From Halovivax ruber XH-70 (GTDB taxonomy: Archaea > Halobacteriota > Halobacteria > Halobacteriales > Natrialbaceae), in the NCBI RefSeq assembly GCF_000328525.1, contig NC_019964.1, forward strand, positions 992,001-1,056,000: a stretch of DNA of 64,000 nucleotides, written 5' to 3'. The notes under the pieces were generated by a model. It had not been told where the DNA came from, searched no databases, and saw nothing but the letters and a program-made list of their open reading frames with translations. Position numbers and translations under genes: made by a program. Below are positions 48,406-57,812 of this stretch, one piece after another (within the stretch, counting starts at the first letter, position 1; the number at the start of each line of letters is the position of its first letter).

Positions 48406-49358
48406 TGACGGTCCGAACGGGTGTCATCGGTGTTGGGAGCATGGGTCGCCACCATGCACGCATCTACGACCAAATGCTGAATGTCGAATTAATCGGTGTT
48501 ACAGATGTCGATACCGAGGCGGCCAAGGAGGTTGCTGACCAGCGTGATACGGCTGTTTTCGACCGGGGCGAGTTACTCGATCGGGTTGACGCTGTCTCGA
48601 TTGCGGTCCCGACGCCTTTTCATTACGAGATTGCGCGTGAGTGTATCGACGCTGGTGTCGATGTACTTGTCGAAAAACCATTCGTGGCGGAGCCAGAACG
48701 AGGAGAATTACTGGTTGAGCGTGCTGCGGCCAATGACGTCCTCCTTCAGGTCGGCCACGTAGAGCGATTCAACCCCGCCGTCGTCGCTCTCCGCGAGGTT
48801 ATACAGGATCTTGACGTTATTTCGCTCGACGCTCGACGGCTCGGTCCGACTCCTGACCGTCAGATTGACGATTCGGTTGTCATGGATCTCATGATTCACG
48901 ATCTTGACATCGTGAACTCGATCGTTGGAGGGGAACCCGGTGACGTATCTGTTGCGGGATCTCGGGCGGGCAAGCACGCGACGACAACGATCACATTTCC
49001 TGACGAAACGATCGCTACTCTTACAGCCAGTCGCGTCACCCAGGAGAAAATCCGCCAGCTCACGATTACCGCCGAGGAGTGCTACGTGAAGGTAGATTAC
49101 CTCGATCAAAGTATCGATATTCACCGCCAGTCCGTTCCGGAGTACGTCGTTACGAATGGGGATGTTAGGTTCCGTCATGAGAGCATCGTGGAACGGCCAG
49201 TTGTCGACAACACTGAACCATTGAAAAACGAACTCTCCTCGTTTACCGATGCGGTTCGAACTCGATCCCAACCAGTCGTCACTGGAGAAGACGGATTACG
49301 AGCGGTATTCCTCGCACGAAACGTAGATGAACGAGCGTTCCCAGACCGTTATGCATGA
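48405..49358 (+). CDS. Gfo/Idh/MocA oxidoreductase (WbpB/WlbA-like)
   Basis: A 317-residue NAD-dependent oxidoreductase. The Rossmann motif GVIGVGSMGRHHARIY opens the protein; VLVEKPFV carries the catalytic Lys; the segment VGHVERFNPAV is typical of the WbpB/WlbA group, which oxidises the 3-hydroxyl of UDP-GlcNAcA. The start ATG at 48405 overlaps the upstream stop by one base; TTG codons just upstream are less likely. The downstream overlap (ATGA) leads into the dehydrogenase gene. Confidence 0.9.
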   Translation: MTVRTGVIGVGSMGRHHARIYDQMLNVELIGVTDVDTEAAKEVADQRDTAVFDRGELLDRVDAVSIAVPTPFHYEIARECIDAGVDVLVEKPFVAEPERGELLVERAAANDVLLQVGHVERFNPAVVALREVIQDLDVISLDARRLGPTPDRQIDDSVVMDLMIHDLDIVNSIVGGEPGDVSVAGSRAGKHATTTITFPDETIATLTASRVTQEKIRQLTITAEECYVKVDYLDQSIDIHRQSVPEYVVTNGDVRFRHESIVERPVVDNTEPLKNELSSFTDAVRTRSQPVVTGEDGLRAVFLARNVDERAFPDRYA

Positions 49359-50713
49359 AACTGTATGATATCTCCCGGCCCTTTGAGGATCGAGTCGAGG
49401 CGTTCCGTAGCGGCAGTGTACCAGTTGCCGTGTACGGTCTTGGAAAGATGGGGCTTCCGCTTGCTGCAGTGTATGCGGACACCTGTCACAACGTGATTGG
49501 AGCAGATGTGGATGAGTCGGTCGTTGAAACGATCAACGAAGGAAGATCTCATGTCAAACGCGAGCCTGGACTCTCCGACCTCGTTTCTGCGGTAGTCACG
49601 GACGGTTCGCTACGAGCGACGTCTGATCCCCAATCTGCAGCGGCAGACGCCACCGTCCACGTCGTTATTGTTCCGACGCTGGTCGACGCACAGAACGAGC
49701 CAGATCTTTCTGTACTCCAATCAGTTGCAAGAGATATAGCAAGTGGATTAGAAGCCGGGGATATTGTAATCCTTGAGTCGACGGTTCCACCGCGCACATG
49801 TGCTGACGTTCTTGAACCGTTGCTCGTCGAGGCAAGTGGACTCGACGCACAGGAGTTCGGCCTTGCGTTCTGCCCGGAACGGACGGCAAGCGGGCGAGCA
49901 CTCGAAGACATCCGGGGTGCCTATCAGAAAATAGTTGGAGGTATCGACCGAGAAAGTACTGACTTGGCTCGAATGATTTACGAGGAAATAAACGACGCGG
50001 GGGTTATCGCTGTTTCCGACACGACGACTGCAGAAGCGGTCAAAGTCTTCGAAGGAGTCTACCGGGACGTCAATATTGCACTGGCTAACGAACTGGGGAC
50101 CTTCGCCGATGATCTCGACATCGACGTAACAGAGGCGATCGAGGCGGCTAACACGTTGCCATACTGTAATCTACACACTCCCGGGGCCGGTGTGGGCGGT
50201 CACTGCATCCCGTACTATCCACACTTCATGATCGGACAGTTCGAATCGTCCTCGCCGCTGATGGAGACGGCCCGTTCGGTAAACGACAGTATGCCCGCCT
50301 TCACCGTTGACAAACTCCTTAAGGGCCTCAACGAACAGGGGACGACCCTATCGGATGCGACGGTCGTCGTCCTCGGTCTCACGTACCGCGCAGGCGTAGA
50401 GGAGATTCGCCACGCCCCCTCGCTTCCGATCGTCGATCGACTGGTAGATCAATGTGCGTCCGTCTACGTCGTCGATCCAATACTGGAAGACTTTTCGGCC
50501 TTTGATGGCTCGAAGCCAATCTCTCGGGACGAGATCTACGATGTCGATCCTGATGCTGCCGTTCTCGTCACTGCCCACGAAGAGTTCGATGGAATCGACT
50601 GGGAACAGTTCCAAGATCAGCTCGTCGTCGTCGATGGTCGTCAGGCCCTGGATATCGATGGGACGGATCACTGGGTCTATACTATCGGAGCCGGTTGGAT
50701 AGAACAAGAATGA
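49355..50713 (+). CDS. UDP-sugar 6-dehydrogenase (WbpA/WecC-like)
   Basis: A 452-residue NAD-dependent dehydrogenase. The N-terminal Rossmann fold is VAVYGLGKMGLPLAAVYA; the catalytic Cys284 is in GAGVGGHCIPYYP; the C-terminal domain starts VVVLGLTYRAGVEEIRHAP. It oxidises C6 of UDP-GlcNAc or UDP-ManNAc to the uronic acid. With WbpB/E/D-like neighbours, UDP-GlcNAc (WbpA role) is more likely; with the epimerase alone, WecC-type UDP-ManNAc is the alternative. Confidence 0.92.
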   Translation: MKLYDISRPFEDRVEAFRSGSVPVAVYGLGKMGLPLAAVYADTCHNVIGADVDESVVETINEGRSHVKREPGLSDLVSAVVTDGSLRATSDPQSAAADATVHVVIVPTLVDAQNEPDLSVLQSVARDIASGLEAGDIVILESTVPPRTCADVLEPLLVEASGLDAQEFGLAFCPERTASGRALEDIRGAYQKIVGGIDRESTDLARMIYEEINDAGVIAVSDTTTAEAVKVFEGVYRDVNIALANELGTFADDLDIDVTEAIEAANTLPYCNLHTPGAGVGGHCIPYYPHFMIGQFESSSPLMETARSVNDSMPAFTVDKLLKGLNEQGTTLSDATVVVLGLTYRAGVEEIRHAPSLPIVDRLVDQCASVYVVDPILEDFSAFDGSKPISRDEIYDVDPDAAVLVTAHEEFDGIDWEQFQDQLVVVDGRQALDIDGTDHWVYTIGAGWIEQE

Positions 50714-51795
50714 AAGTGCTTACCGTCGTCGGGGCACGCCCACAGTTCATCAAGGCCTTCGTGGTTTCACGTGCTCTCAAGCCCGAGCACGAGGAAGTGC
50801 TTGTACATACAGGACAACACTACGACGAAGAACTTTCAGATGTCTTTTTCGACGAACTGGGAATGGACGAGCCGGCGTACAACCTCGGAGTTGGATCCGG
50901 ATCACACGGCCAACAGACGGGAGAGATGACGGCCGAACTCGAATCAGTGATGATACAAGAGTCACCTGACGTGGTTTTGCTCTACGGCGATACGAATTCG
51001 ACACTGGCCGGTGCGATCGCCGCATCCAAACTCGACGTCCGGGTGGCCCACGTCGAGGCAGGACTCCGGAGTCACAATCGGGATATGCCGGAGGAAACGA
51101 ATCGAATTCTGACGGACCACGCATCTGATGTGCTCTTTGCACCGAGCGAATCTGCCGTCGATCAGCTCGAGTCAGAAGGAATCACTGACTCGGTCTACAA
51201 TGTGGGTGACGTCATGTACGATTCACTCCTGTGGGCACGTGATCGGGCTCGTGACATGTCTGACGTCCTCTCGCGACTCGACCTTATCGAGGGCAAATAC
51301 GTACTCAGTACTGTCCACCGGGCTGGGAACACCGACGACCCTGGTCGGTTAGAATCGATCGTTCGCGGACTCGCGGCGGCCCCATATCCGGTCGTTTTGC
51401 CGGCCCACCCTCGGACAGTGGATCGACTGAAAGCACACAGTCTCTGGGAGTTAGCAACGAGTGAGTTACAGGTCGTAGATCCCGTTGGCTACCTCGACTT
51501 CGTTCGCCTCATGGACGGATCTGTACAGATTGCAACCGACTCGGGAGGCATTCAAAAAGAGGCCTTCTATCTGGATACGCCCTGTGTCACACTCCGTGAC
51601 GATACGGAATGGACCGAAACGGTGGAAGCTGGTTGGAACGTTCTCGTCGGGGCGGATCAATCGCTCATTGCTGAAACGCTTCAGACACCTGATTCACCAG
51701 AATCGAAGCCAAATCCATACGGAGATGGGGAAGCGGGTACACATATCGTCGATGTCCTGGAGACGTTGATCGTCGATAATAGAGCTCAGGTCTAA
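50710..51795 (+). CDS. UDP-N-acetylglucosamine 2-epimerase family (WbpI/WecB-like)
   Basis: A 361-residue non-hydrolysing epimerase: VVGARPQFIKAFV, VHTGQHYDEELSDVFF, LYGDTNSTLAGAIAA, HVEAGLRSHNRDMPEE and TDSGGIQKEAFYL are all family signatures. It inverts C2 of UDP-GlcNAc or of UDP-GlcNAc(3NAc)A. It is last in the coupled set of five. Its position after WbpB/E/D-like genes favours the WbpI-type reaction giving UDP-ManNAc(3NAc)A; simple WecB activity is the alternative. Confidence 0.92.
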   Translation: MKVLTVVGARPQFIKAFVVSRALKPEHEEVLVHTGQHYDEELSDVFFDELGMDEPAYNLGVGSGSHGQQTGEMTAELESVMIQESPDVVLLYGDTNSTLAGAIAASKLDVRVAHVEAGLRSHNRDMPEETNRILTDHASDVLFAPSESAVDQLESEGITDSVYNVGDVMYDSLLWARDRARDMSDVLSRLDLIEGKYVLSTVHRAGNTDDPGRLESIVRGLAAAPYPVVLPAHPRTVDRLKAHSLWELATSELQVVDPVGYLDFVRLMDGSVQIATDSGGIQKEAFYLDTPCVTLRDDTEWTETVEAGWNVLVGADQSLIAETLQTPDSPESKPNPYGDGEAGTHIVDVLETLIVDNRAQV

Positions 51796-51917
51796 TATTG
51801 TTCCTTCATCTTTCGATGCACGAATTCGGTTACTGATGTCAACTTTGACCCGTCCCCTGGCCGTTCGTAACTTCGGATTCTTTATCTTGGTTGGTCGTAC
51901 AGCACTTTCTATCGAGA

Positions 51918-52799
51918 ATGTACTCGCTATCCCAGATTTGGAAAGGACTCCGAAACCCGCATTACATCGTTTCTGAGTGGAATCGCCTACTCAATATTGC
52001 ACGAAATCGGAAACGCTACAACCCGGACGGAATAGATATATTTTCCGAAGATTGGGACAATCTCCTCATCCTCGATGCCTGTAGATACGATGAATTTGCG
52101 AGGATTAACACGATACCCGGTGAACTCGAAGCTCGGATTTCTCGTGGATCGAATAGCCGAGAATTCGTGAGGGGGAATTTCTCCGATTCACGTTTGCACG
52201 ACGTAGTCTACGTCTCTGCAAACAGATATTATGCTCACATGCACGACCGGATTGGTGCCGAGGTACACGAGTATATCCCAACCGAACTTGACGCGCCTGA
52301 TGTCTCGAGCTCGTTACCGGAGACGGTAACGGAAGCAGCGATCGAAGCGGCTGAGCGATATCCGAACAAACGGCTTCTCGTCCACTATCTCCAGCCTCAT
52401 CAACCGTATTTCGGTCCCGAGAACGACCATCTCGAGAACCGCAAGGATATTCATGGAACCATCGAGGCGAACGACCTCTCTGACACGGAACTCCGCGAGG
52501 CCTATCGAAAAAACCTCAGGTACGTTCTTACACACGTTGAGCAATTGCTGGAGCACTTGGAGGGAAAGACTGTCATCTCAGCGGACCATGGAGAGTTACT
52601 GGGGGAACGAGAGCGTCCGATCCCAATGAAGAGCTATGGCCACCCGTCCGGCGTTTATGTCGACGAACTCGTGAAGGTCCCGTGGCACGTTCACGAGGGA
52701 GGGAGTCGAAAACGGCTCGTTGCGGAAGAACCTTCGGAGACGATGGCGATCTCAGAAAACGTCGATCAAACGCTACGCGATTTAGGATATCGGGTGTAA
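51918..52799 (+). CDS. Alkaline-phosphatase/sulfatase-superfamily protein, DxCRYD subfamily
   Basis: A 293-residue protein with LLILDACRYDEF (first metal motif), GSNSREFVRGNF (probable nucleophile Ser), HYLQPHQPYFGP and VISADHGELLGE. It ends in LRDLGYRV. It lacks a signal peptide and is closest in layout to the protein at 58865. ATG 51918 is preferred over 51891 because the N-terminal helix MYSLSQIWKGLRN is natural, with homologous spacing. It follows the epimerase gene by 122 bases. A role in phospho- or sulfo-modification of the glycan is inferred. Confidence 0.82.
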   Translation: MYSLSQIWKGLRNPHYIVSEWNRLLNIARNRKRYNPDGIDIFSEDWDNLLILDACRYDEFARINTIPGELEARISRGSNSREFVRGNFSDSRLHDVVYVSANRYYAHMHDRIGAEVHEYIPTELDAPDVSSSLPETVTEAAIEAAERYPNKRLLVHYLQPHQPYFGPENDHLENRKDIHGTIEANDLSDTELREAYRKNLRYVLTHVEQLLEHLEGKTVISADHGELLGERERPIPMKSYGHPSGVYVDELVKVPWHVHEGGSRKRLVAEEPSETMAISENVDQTLRDLGYRV

Positions 52800-52827
52800 C
52801 TCGGTCGAAGTAATCGAACTCCCGGAT

Positions 52828-53952
52828 CTACTTGGTGTCCACATCGAACGAATCGTATAGTTCGAGTAGTTGGTCCTGTTCTACTTCCCACGAATATTGG
52901 GTTTCAACCATCTCTTTCCCCTGTTTTCCCATCTGTTCAACCCGCTCGTGATCGTCGAGGAGCCGCCCGACTGCTTTCGCTTGTGCTTCTGTCTCGTCAA
53001 ACGGGACTATGACGCCCCAGTCTTCATCGACGTATTTCGAACTGACGCCGATCGGTGTCGTGACGATCGGGAGTCCGGCATACATATACTCGAATAATTT
53101 GATAGGAATGTCTTGTTCGAACCGCTCCGGGTCAAGGAGGGCCAGCCCAATGTCTCCACTAGCGAGGTACGAATATACTTGCTCATGTGGAACTCGACCG
53201 GTAAATGTAACGCTGTCAGCAAGCTTGAGTTGGCTGGTAAGCTTCTGAATCCGTTCCTCTTGCCCCGCAGTTGACCCTAAGAACCAGGCTTCTACATCGT
53301 AGTCACGTTCTCGAAGCGCTGATACTAATCGGAGCATTGGCTCAAGTCCTCGTGTCTCGTTCAGTCCGCCTACGTAGACGAGGACGTGTTCTGACGCCCG
53401 TTCGATCGGGCTATCGACAGCCATGCCGTGGCCGGTGAGTGGAAAGTTCTTCACAGTTACAACGTTCTGCTGACCACGTCGTCGAAAGTCCTCAGCTGCT
53501 GTTTCAGTTGTTGTAATCACTGCGTCAAGCCTGTTCGCGACGAATGACTGAAACGCTGGGAAGAGACTGACAAGTGGATTTAGATAATCTGGGGGGAAGT
53601 CATAACGTCGAAACGCCTTTTCATACTGTTCATGACAGTCGTAGATGACTCGCGCATCAGTCCGTTTCGCTAGCAAAAGTCCGAAGGGTAGGAGCCCTGG
53701 ATCGTGAAAGTGATAGACATCTGCATCCATTGAACGGGCTTTCCGGTAGATTGCCCGTGCGTGTTCGAGTCCAGCACTTCCGATATCTTCGTCACCGACA
53801 GCACATATGGAAACACCATCACGAACGGTATCGGACTCGTGTGGCGTGACGATAGAAACGTCATGGCCTGCGTTGGTCAGACTCCGGGCCTGTTTGTGGA
53901 AGATCCGTGTGTCGAATGTCGAGTGTGACGACGTCAATATGCAGATTTTCAT
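52828..53952 (-). CDS. Glycosyltransferase family 4
   Basis: A 374-residue GT-B enzyme: ILTSSHSTFDTRIFHKQARSL at the N-terminus, YHFHDPGLLPFG, VIYDCHEQYEK, VLVYVGGLNETRGLEPMLRLV, FTGRVPHEQVYSYLASGDIGL and the donor motif PIKLFEYMYAGLPIVTTP. The DTR and HDP motifs place it among GT4 enzymes often found in capsule loci. It is last of three minus-strand genes (SDR, GT61, GT4) in tight order (4-base gap to GT61). Confidence 0.87.
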   Translation of the reverse strand: MKICILTSSHSTFDTRIFHKQARSLTNAGHDVSIVTPHESDTVRDGVSICAVGDEDIGSAGLEHARAIYRKARSMDADVYHFHDPGLLPFGLLLAKRTDARVIYDCHEQYEKAFRRYDFPPDYLNPLVSLFPAFQSFVANRLDAVITTTETAAEDFRRRGQQNVVTVKNFPLTGHGMAVDSPIERASEHVLVYVGGLNETRGLEPMLRLVSALRERDYDVEAWFLGSTAGQEERIQKLTSQLKLADSVTFTGRVPHEQVYSYLASGDIGLALLDPERFEQDIPIKLFEYMYAGLPIVTTPIGVSSKYVDEDWGVIVPFDETEAQAKAVGRLLDDHERVEQMGKQGKEMVETQYSWEVEQDQLLELYDSFDVDTK

Positions 53953-53956
53953 GATG

Positions 53957-55186
53957 TCAATCAGGTCTCTGTAATGCTCGAAGGTGCTTTTCCAATGCCG
54001 TAGTGTCGACTTTCAGCCCTTCTGTAGACGCTGTGGTGACAAACGGTTCGTACTGGAAATTCATGCTCTTGGCGATATGATGAAAGTGGGGCTTCATGAT
54101 TTTGTCCGGCAACAGTTCGACGATCAATGGATCGTTTGCAGCAATCATATTGGTGAGTCCTGCCCCGTGTGGACCAATGATAACCTCCGCGTTGCTGAAC
54201 AGACGCATCTGCTCTTCGAACGAAAGATCCTCGAGAACGTACGGTTCAATATCGAATTGCTCCAGAAGGCGCGTTAGCTCTCCGTAATTTTTCACTCGTC
54301 TGCAGTTTGCCTTCTGACGAGAGACGTAAATTCGATTCCCGCTGTTCTCGGTGTAACCGAATCTTTGCCGTACTTGGTTTCGCACCCAAAGCAAGTCGTC
54401 GCGGGAAAGGGCGAAGGTCGATTGCTGGGGGTTAATGTAGTCGAATTTGTGAGGTCTGTGTTGTGTGAGAAGGAGTGAACCAACGCGAGTGTCCGATCCG
54501 CTCCACTCCTCCAGTTGCGCTGGATCGACGCCGACGAACTCGAGCGACTCCCTGACATAGGACCCTGCGTCCGATCGGATGAGTACTGTTGGTTTGACTC
54601 CGCTTTCTCGATCGTATCGCTGTAATGCTCCAACTTTCGGTAGGTACTCAGTCATCCAGTGGTAGTAGCCGCGTCCGTTGTCGACGAGAGGAAATACACA
54701 TTCAAGCTCATGGTCAACGTTTCGGCCGGAATCGAACCCGAATACGCGGAGGTAGCTCCCGTATGAACTGATCTGGGACTCGATCTTCTTGCTCAATTCC
54801 GTCGTGTCGTACGGCGTCGTTTCGCTCAAAATGCCCTCCGAAGACACGCCCAACGCGTACCGCCCGATAAGGAGGCAATCTGGGACGTCACAGAGGAATC
54901 TGGCGTCCGGATCGAACTCGGAGGGATACGGTTCGAATTCACGACGGATCTCGGGCTGTGTTGGATTCGAAACGGTGAATCGTGATTCGTCGTCGCCGTG
55001 GCGGATATGGCTCGGCGACTTCGTACTGTTGAGAAGTTCGGATCGGGGAAGGTAGTTTCGTCGGATCAGTACCTCTGTCCATCCGTCTTTCGTCACGAAT
55101 TCGATACCTTCGGCGAGAACTGAGCGAAGTCCGTTTGTCGCGTATTGTCGACGAGCCCGTGCAGCGAGATCGGCTAGCGGACTCAT
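53957..55186 (-). CDS. Glycosyltransferase family 61 (DUF563) protein
   Basis: A 409-residue protein. The C-terminal two thirds carry GT61 landmarks: RGYYHWMTEYLPKVGAL, IYVSRQKANCRRVKNYGEL, LSFEEQMRLFSNAEVIIGPHGAGLTNM and the following LLPDK. GT61 enzymes transfer xylose, arabinose or GlcNAc onto glycans. The neighbour upstream is a UXS-like SDR that could make UDP-xylose, which fits a pentosyl transfer, though this is inference. The N-terminal 100 residues are not recognised. Confidence 0.82.
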   Translation of the reverse strand: MSPLADLAARARRQYATNGLRSVLAEGIEFVTKDGWTEVLIRRNYLPRSELLNSTKSPSHIRHGDDESRFTVSNPTQPEIRREFEPYPSEFDPDARFLCDVPDCLLIGRYALGVSSEGILSETTPYDTTELSKKIESQISSYGSYLRVFGFDSGRNVDHELECVFPLVDNGRGYYHWMTEYLPKVGALQRYDRESGVKPTVLIRSDAGSYVRESLEFVGVDPAQLEEWSGSDTRVGSLLLTQHRPHKFDYINPQQSTFALSRDDLLWVRNQVRQRFGYTENSGNRIYVSRQKANCRRVKNYGELTRLLEQFDIEPYVLEDLSFEEQMRLFSNAEVIIGPHGAGLTNMIAANDPLIVELLPDKIMKPHFHHIAKSMNFQYEPFVTTASTEGLKVDTTALEKHLRALQRPD

Positions 55187-55189
55187 GTC

Positions 55190-56134
55190 TCACTCACGCA
55201 GTATCCGCTCGAAGTGCGCCACCGTCTCCTGCAAGCCTGCTGATAGCGGTACGGTCGGTTCCCAGCCCAGATCCTCTTGAATGCGTGAAATATCCGGCTT
55301 CCGTTGACCGGGGTCGTCTTCGGGTAGCGGTTCGTATGTAATATCTGATTCAGTATTCGTTGCTTCAAGGATTTCTTTGGCCAGGTCACGAATGGTTCGT
55401 TCGTTCTGATTCCCCAGGTTGTACACGTCGTACGTTGGCTCGTCAACTTGCATCACCGCTCGAATTCCGTCGACCAGATCGTCCACGTAGCAGAAACTAC
55501 GAGTCTGAGTTCCGTCGCCATAAATCGTGAGATCGTCGCCACGCAGCGCCTGTGTGACGAACGTTGGAACGACGCGACCGTCGTCGGGGCGCATTCGCGG
55601 ACCGTACGTATTGAAGATCCGGATCGTCCGGACATCGACATTGTACTTCCGTTTGTAAGCCGCGGTGAGCGTTTCACCGAATCGTTTCGATTCGTCGTAG
55701 CACCCTCGCGGCCCTCGGATGTTCACGCTACCGTTGTACGACTCCTCTTGTGGATGGACCTCGGGATCACCGTATACCTCGCTCGTACTGGCATAGATCA
55801 TCTTAGCATCGTAATCCCGGGCGTAATCGAGGAGATGTCGCGTTCCTTCAGTGTTCGTGAGTGCAATCTGGACCGGATATTCGGTGAAGTCCTTGGGGGA
55901 CGCTCGTGAGGCGAAGTGGTAGACTTCGTCTGTTGGTGGAAGGCCTGGATCCTTCCGGATGTCGACTTCTTTCAGTTGAAAATCGTCGTTCTGAAGAAAT
56001 TGCTTGATATTTTCGCGACGGCCGCTCCCTAGATTGTCAACACAAATGACGCGATACCCATCCGCGAGGAGACGTTCGGTTAGGTGGCTCCCAAGAAATC
56101 CAGCTCCCCCTGTCACGAGTGCTCGCTTTGTCAT
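55190..56134 (-). CDS. Extended SDR, UDP-glucuronate decarboxylase (UXS)-like
   Basis: A 314-residue extended SDR with [46 protein letters not shown] (the UXS group has HLASPASP), [29 protein letters not shown] (catalytic Tyr and Lys) and [13 protein letters not shown]. The [11 protein letters not shown] segment is typical of UDP-glucuronate decarboxylases, which make UDP-xylose; the change of HLASPA to HFASRA may alter specificity. It leads a three-gene minus-strand unit with GT61 and GT4. Confidence 0.82.
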   Translation of the reverse strand: MTKRALVTGGAGFLGSHLTERLLADGYRVICVDNLGSGRRENIKQFLQNDDFQLKEVDIRKDPGLPPTDEVYHFASRASPKDFTEYPVQIALTNTEGTRHLLDYARDYDAKMIYASTSEVYGDPEVHPQEESYNGSVNIRGPRGCYDESKRFGETLTAAYKRKYNVDVRTIRIFNTYGPRMRPDDGRVVPTFVTQALRGDDLTIYGDGTQTRSFCYVDDLVDGIRAVMQVDEPTYDVYNLGNQNERTIRDLAKEILEATNTESDITYEPLPEDDPGQRKPDISRIQEDLGWEPTVPLSAGLQETVAHFERILRE

Positions 56135-56483
56135 ACTTGTGTAAGGTATTTCAACCCACATCAATTAACCGGAGTTAGAACTAGTCTCTTGCAAACCCCC
56201 CATACTAAAAATTTCGAGCAATTATGGCCATAGAAGTAAAGTAAATGTTTGACAGGCGGGCTTCCTGGTCAAAATATTCAAAGGCCTCGTCACCGACAAA
56301 CAGGACAACTTTCTTGCGTGGTCCCCCATCTCGTCAAACGAAACGATCTCGTTGTCCTTGAGAATCGTTCGTAGGGGTAATTATGGGTGAAGCTAGCCCT
56401 GCTGATAAAAATAGCACTATCCTACACATTATTCTCCGGTGGTATCGAACAATCAATGTATAACAGATGAGAGACAGTTGGCT
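56135..56483. other. Intergenic region, possibly with a decayed frame
   Basis: This AT-rich spacer separates two minus-strand genes. On the minus strand, between about 56370 and 56205, two frames look protein-like in succession (LRTILKDNEIVSFDEMGD, then VVLFVGDEAFEYFDQEARL in another frame, ending RNF and TAG at 56205). This would fit a remnant with a frameshift, but I cannot assign a family. No intact gene or repeat is evident. Confidence 0.35.
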
Positions 56484-57707
56484 TTACGAGATGCCCCGGT
56501 AAACCTCGAGCAATTTAGAACACAGATTCTCGAATGAGTGTTTTTTATAGAATCGAAACATATCCTCGGTTGAGTACCACTGTTCTGGGTTCTCAACAAA
56601 CCTTTGTATCGCCCTGTTTAGTCCTTCTGCGGTGTTGGGGCTGTATAAAACACCTAGATTGTAGCTATTCAACCGAGACTCGAAAGATCCAAAAGCAGGG
56701 CAAATTACTGGACGTCGCAATCTGAGTGCCTCTTGAAACACGTGACTGGTTCTCTCTTCCCCGAACTCATCCAGATACGGACAAAGTACACCATCAGATG
56801 CGATGAAGTACTGTTCGCTGTCATAAATGTATCTGATATTCAACGAAAGTGTTGGATCAATAGATTTTTCGATTTCTCGGATTTCTTTTTGAGTCGCACT
56901 TGCTTCAGGACCAGCAATAAGCAATGTGAATTTTGGTCCATTGTAGAGTTGTAGTGATTCGAGCAGTTGATATATCCCTTTTTCTTTTCTGAGTCCGCCG
57001 AAAAAGAGTAGAACTGTTTCTGTGGGGTCCAACCCGATCCTCTGTCGAGCATATTCCTGTGAAAACCCTGGAGGTTCGACCGTTGAAGGCTCTGGAACAA
57101 CAGTAATCGGTGTCGTACATTCACACAAGTCTAAAACGTACTCTTTCGCAGCACTTGTGTGTACTAGTATCTGGTCAAACACGTCGCCATGAATACATCG
57201 ATACAGACAAATATCACCGACCAATGCACTTGATTTGTTCCAAACGAGTCCAGTTTCGACGGCCTGGTTGAGTGGTGACGCCAACAGCCTATTAGTATAT
57301 TTGTTGACTAATGGCCTCTGTTTGTTCTGATTCCCTCCAAAAAATGCGCCGTTTATTTGTGCGACGATCGGCGGTAGCCTGCTGACATCTGGAAGTACAA
57401 TGGCGGATTCGACGAGCAGGTTGTCGACTTGTAGGAGGTGTACCACGGTATATGATCGCTGTTGAATAAAGTCGACCATCTTAGAAAATGAATTTACGAC
57501 AGGGTCATTGTATCCTGCGCCATTGTAGCCTTCGAGAAAATACACGTCTTCGATCGAGTCAAAATAATTGTCCAATCGATCGTCTGGTTCCAAAGTGAGG
57601 AAATCAACATTTGAGACGCCTCCTTTCCTCTCCAATTCTTTTTTTATATTACTGGCGAAGGGGACGCTGTGGTCTCCGAGTATCAGATCGACGAGTAGTA
57701 CGTCCAC
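56484..57707 (-). CDS. Glycosyltransferase family 4-like protein
   Basis: A 407-residue protein with a divergent N-terminal domain and a clear GT-B donor domain: ILVHTSAAKEYVL, VLLFFGGLRKEKGIYQLLESL, LLIAGPEASATQKE and the SHVFQEALRLRRPVICPAFGSFE segment in place of the usual E-x7-E region. It has markedly lower GC than its neighbours, with codons such as ATA and AAA used freely, which suggests recent transfer. It stands alone, divergent from the epimerase gene at 57813. Confidence 0.75.
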   Translation of the reverse strand: MDVLLVDLILGDHSVPFASNIKKELERKGGVSNVDFLTLEPDDRLDNYFDSIEDVYFLEGYNGAGYNDPVVNSFSKMVDFIQQRSYTVVHLLQVDNLLVESAIVLPDVSRLPPIVAQINGAFFGGNQNKQRPLVNKYTNRLLASPLNQAVETGLVWNKSSALVGDICLYRCIHGDVFDQILVHTSAAKEYVLDLCECTTPITVVPEPSTVEPPGFSQEYARQRIGLDPTETVLLFFGGLRKEKGIYQLLESLQLYNGPKFTLLIAGPEASATQKEIREIEKSIDPTLSLNIRYIYDSEQYFIASDGVLCPYLDEFGEERTSHVFQEALRLRRPVICPAFGSFESRLNSYNLGVLYSPNTAEGLNRAIQRFVENPEQWYSTEDMFRFYKKHSFENLCSKLLEVYRGIS

Positions 57708-57812
57708 GCTGTTTCCGGCCTTCAGTAAAATCCGAGATTATTTGAACCTGGCGAGATTCGCTTGCGTTGAGACTGCGATACACCGACGCCGATAAACACA
57801 ATCTGTGATATA

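Noticed and set aside
56205-56370. Remnant frame LRTILKDNEIV / VVLFVGDEAFEYF as a transposase or toxin
   Set aside because: It looks protein-like in two frames, but I cannot tie it to any family, so only the observation is recorded.
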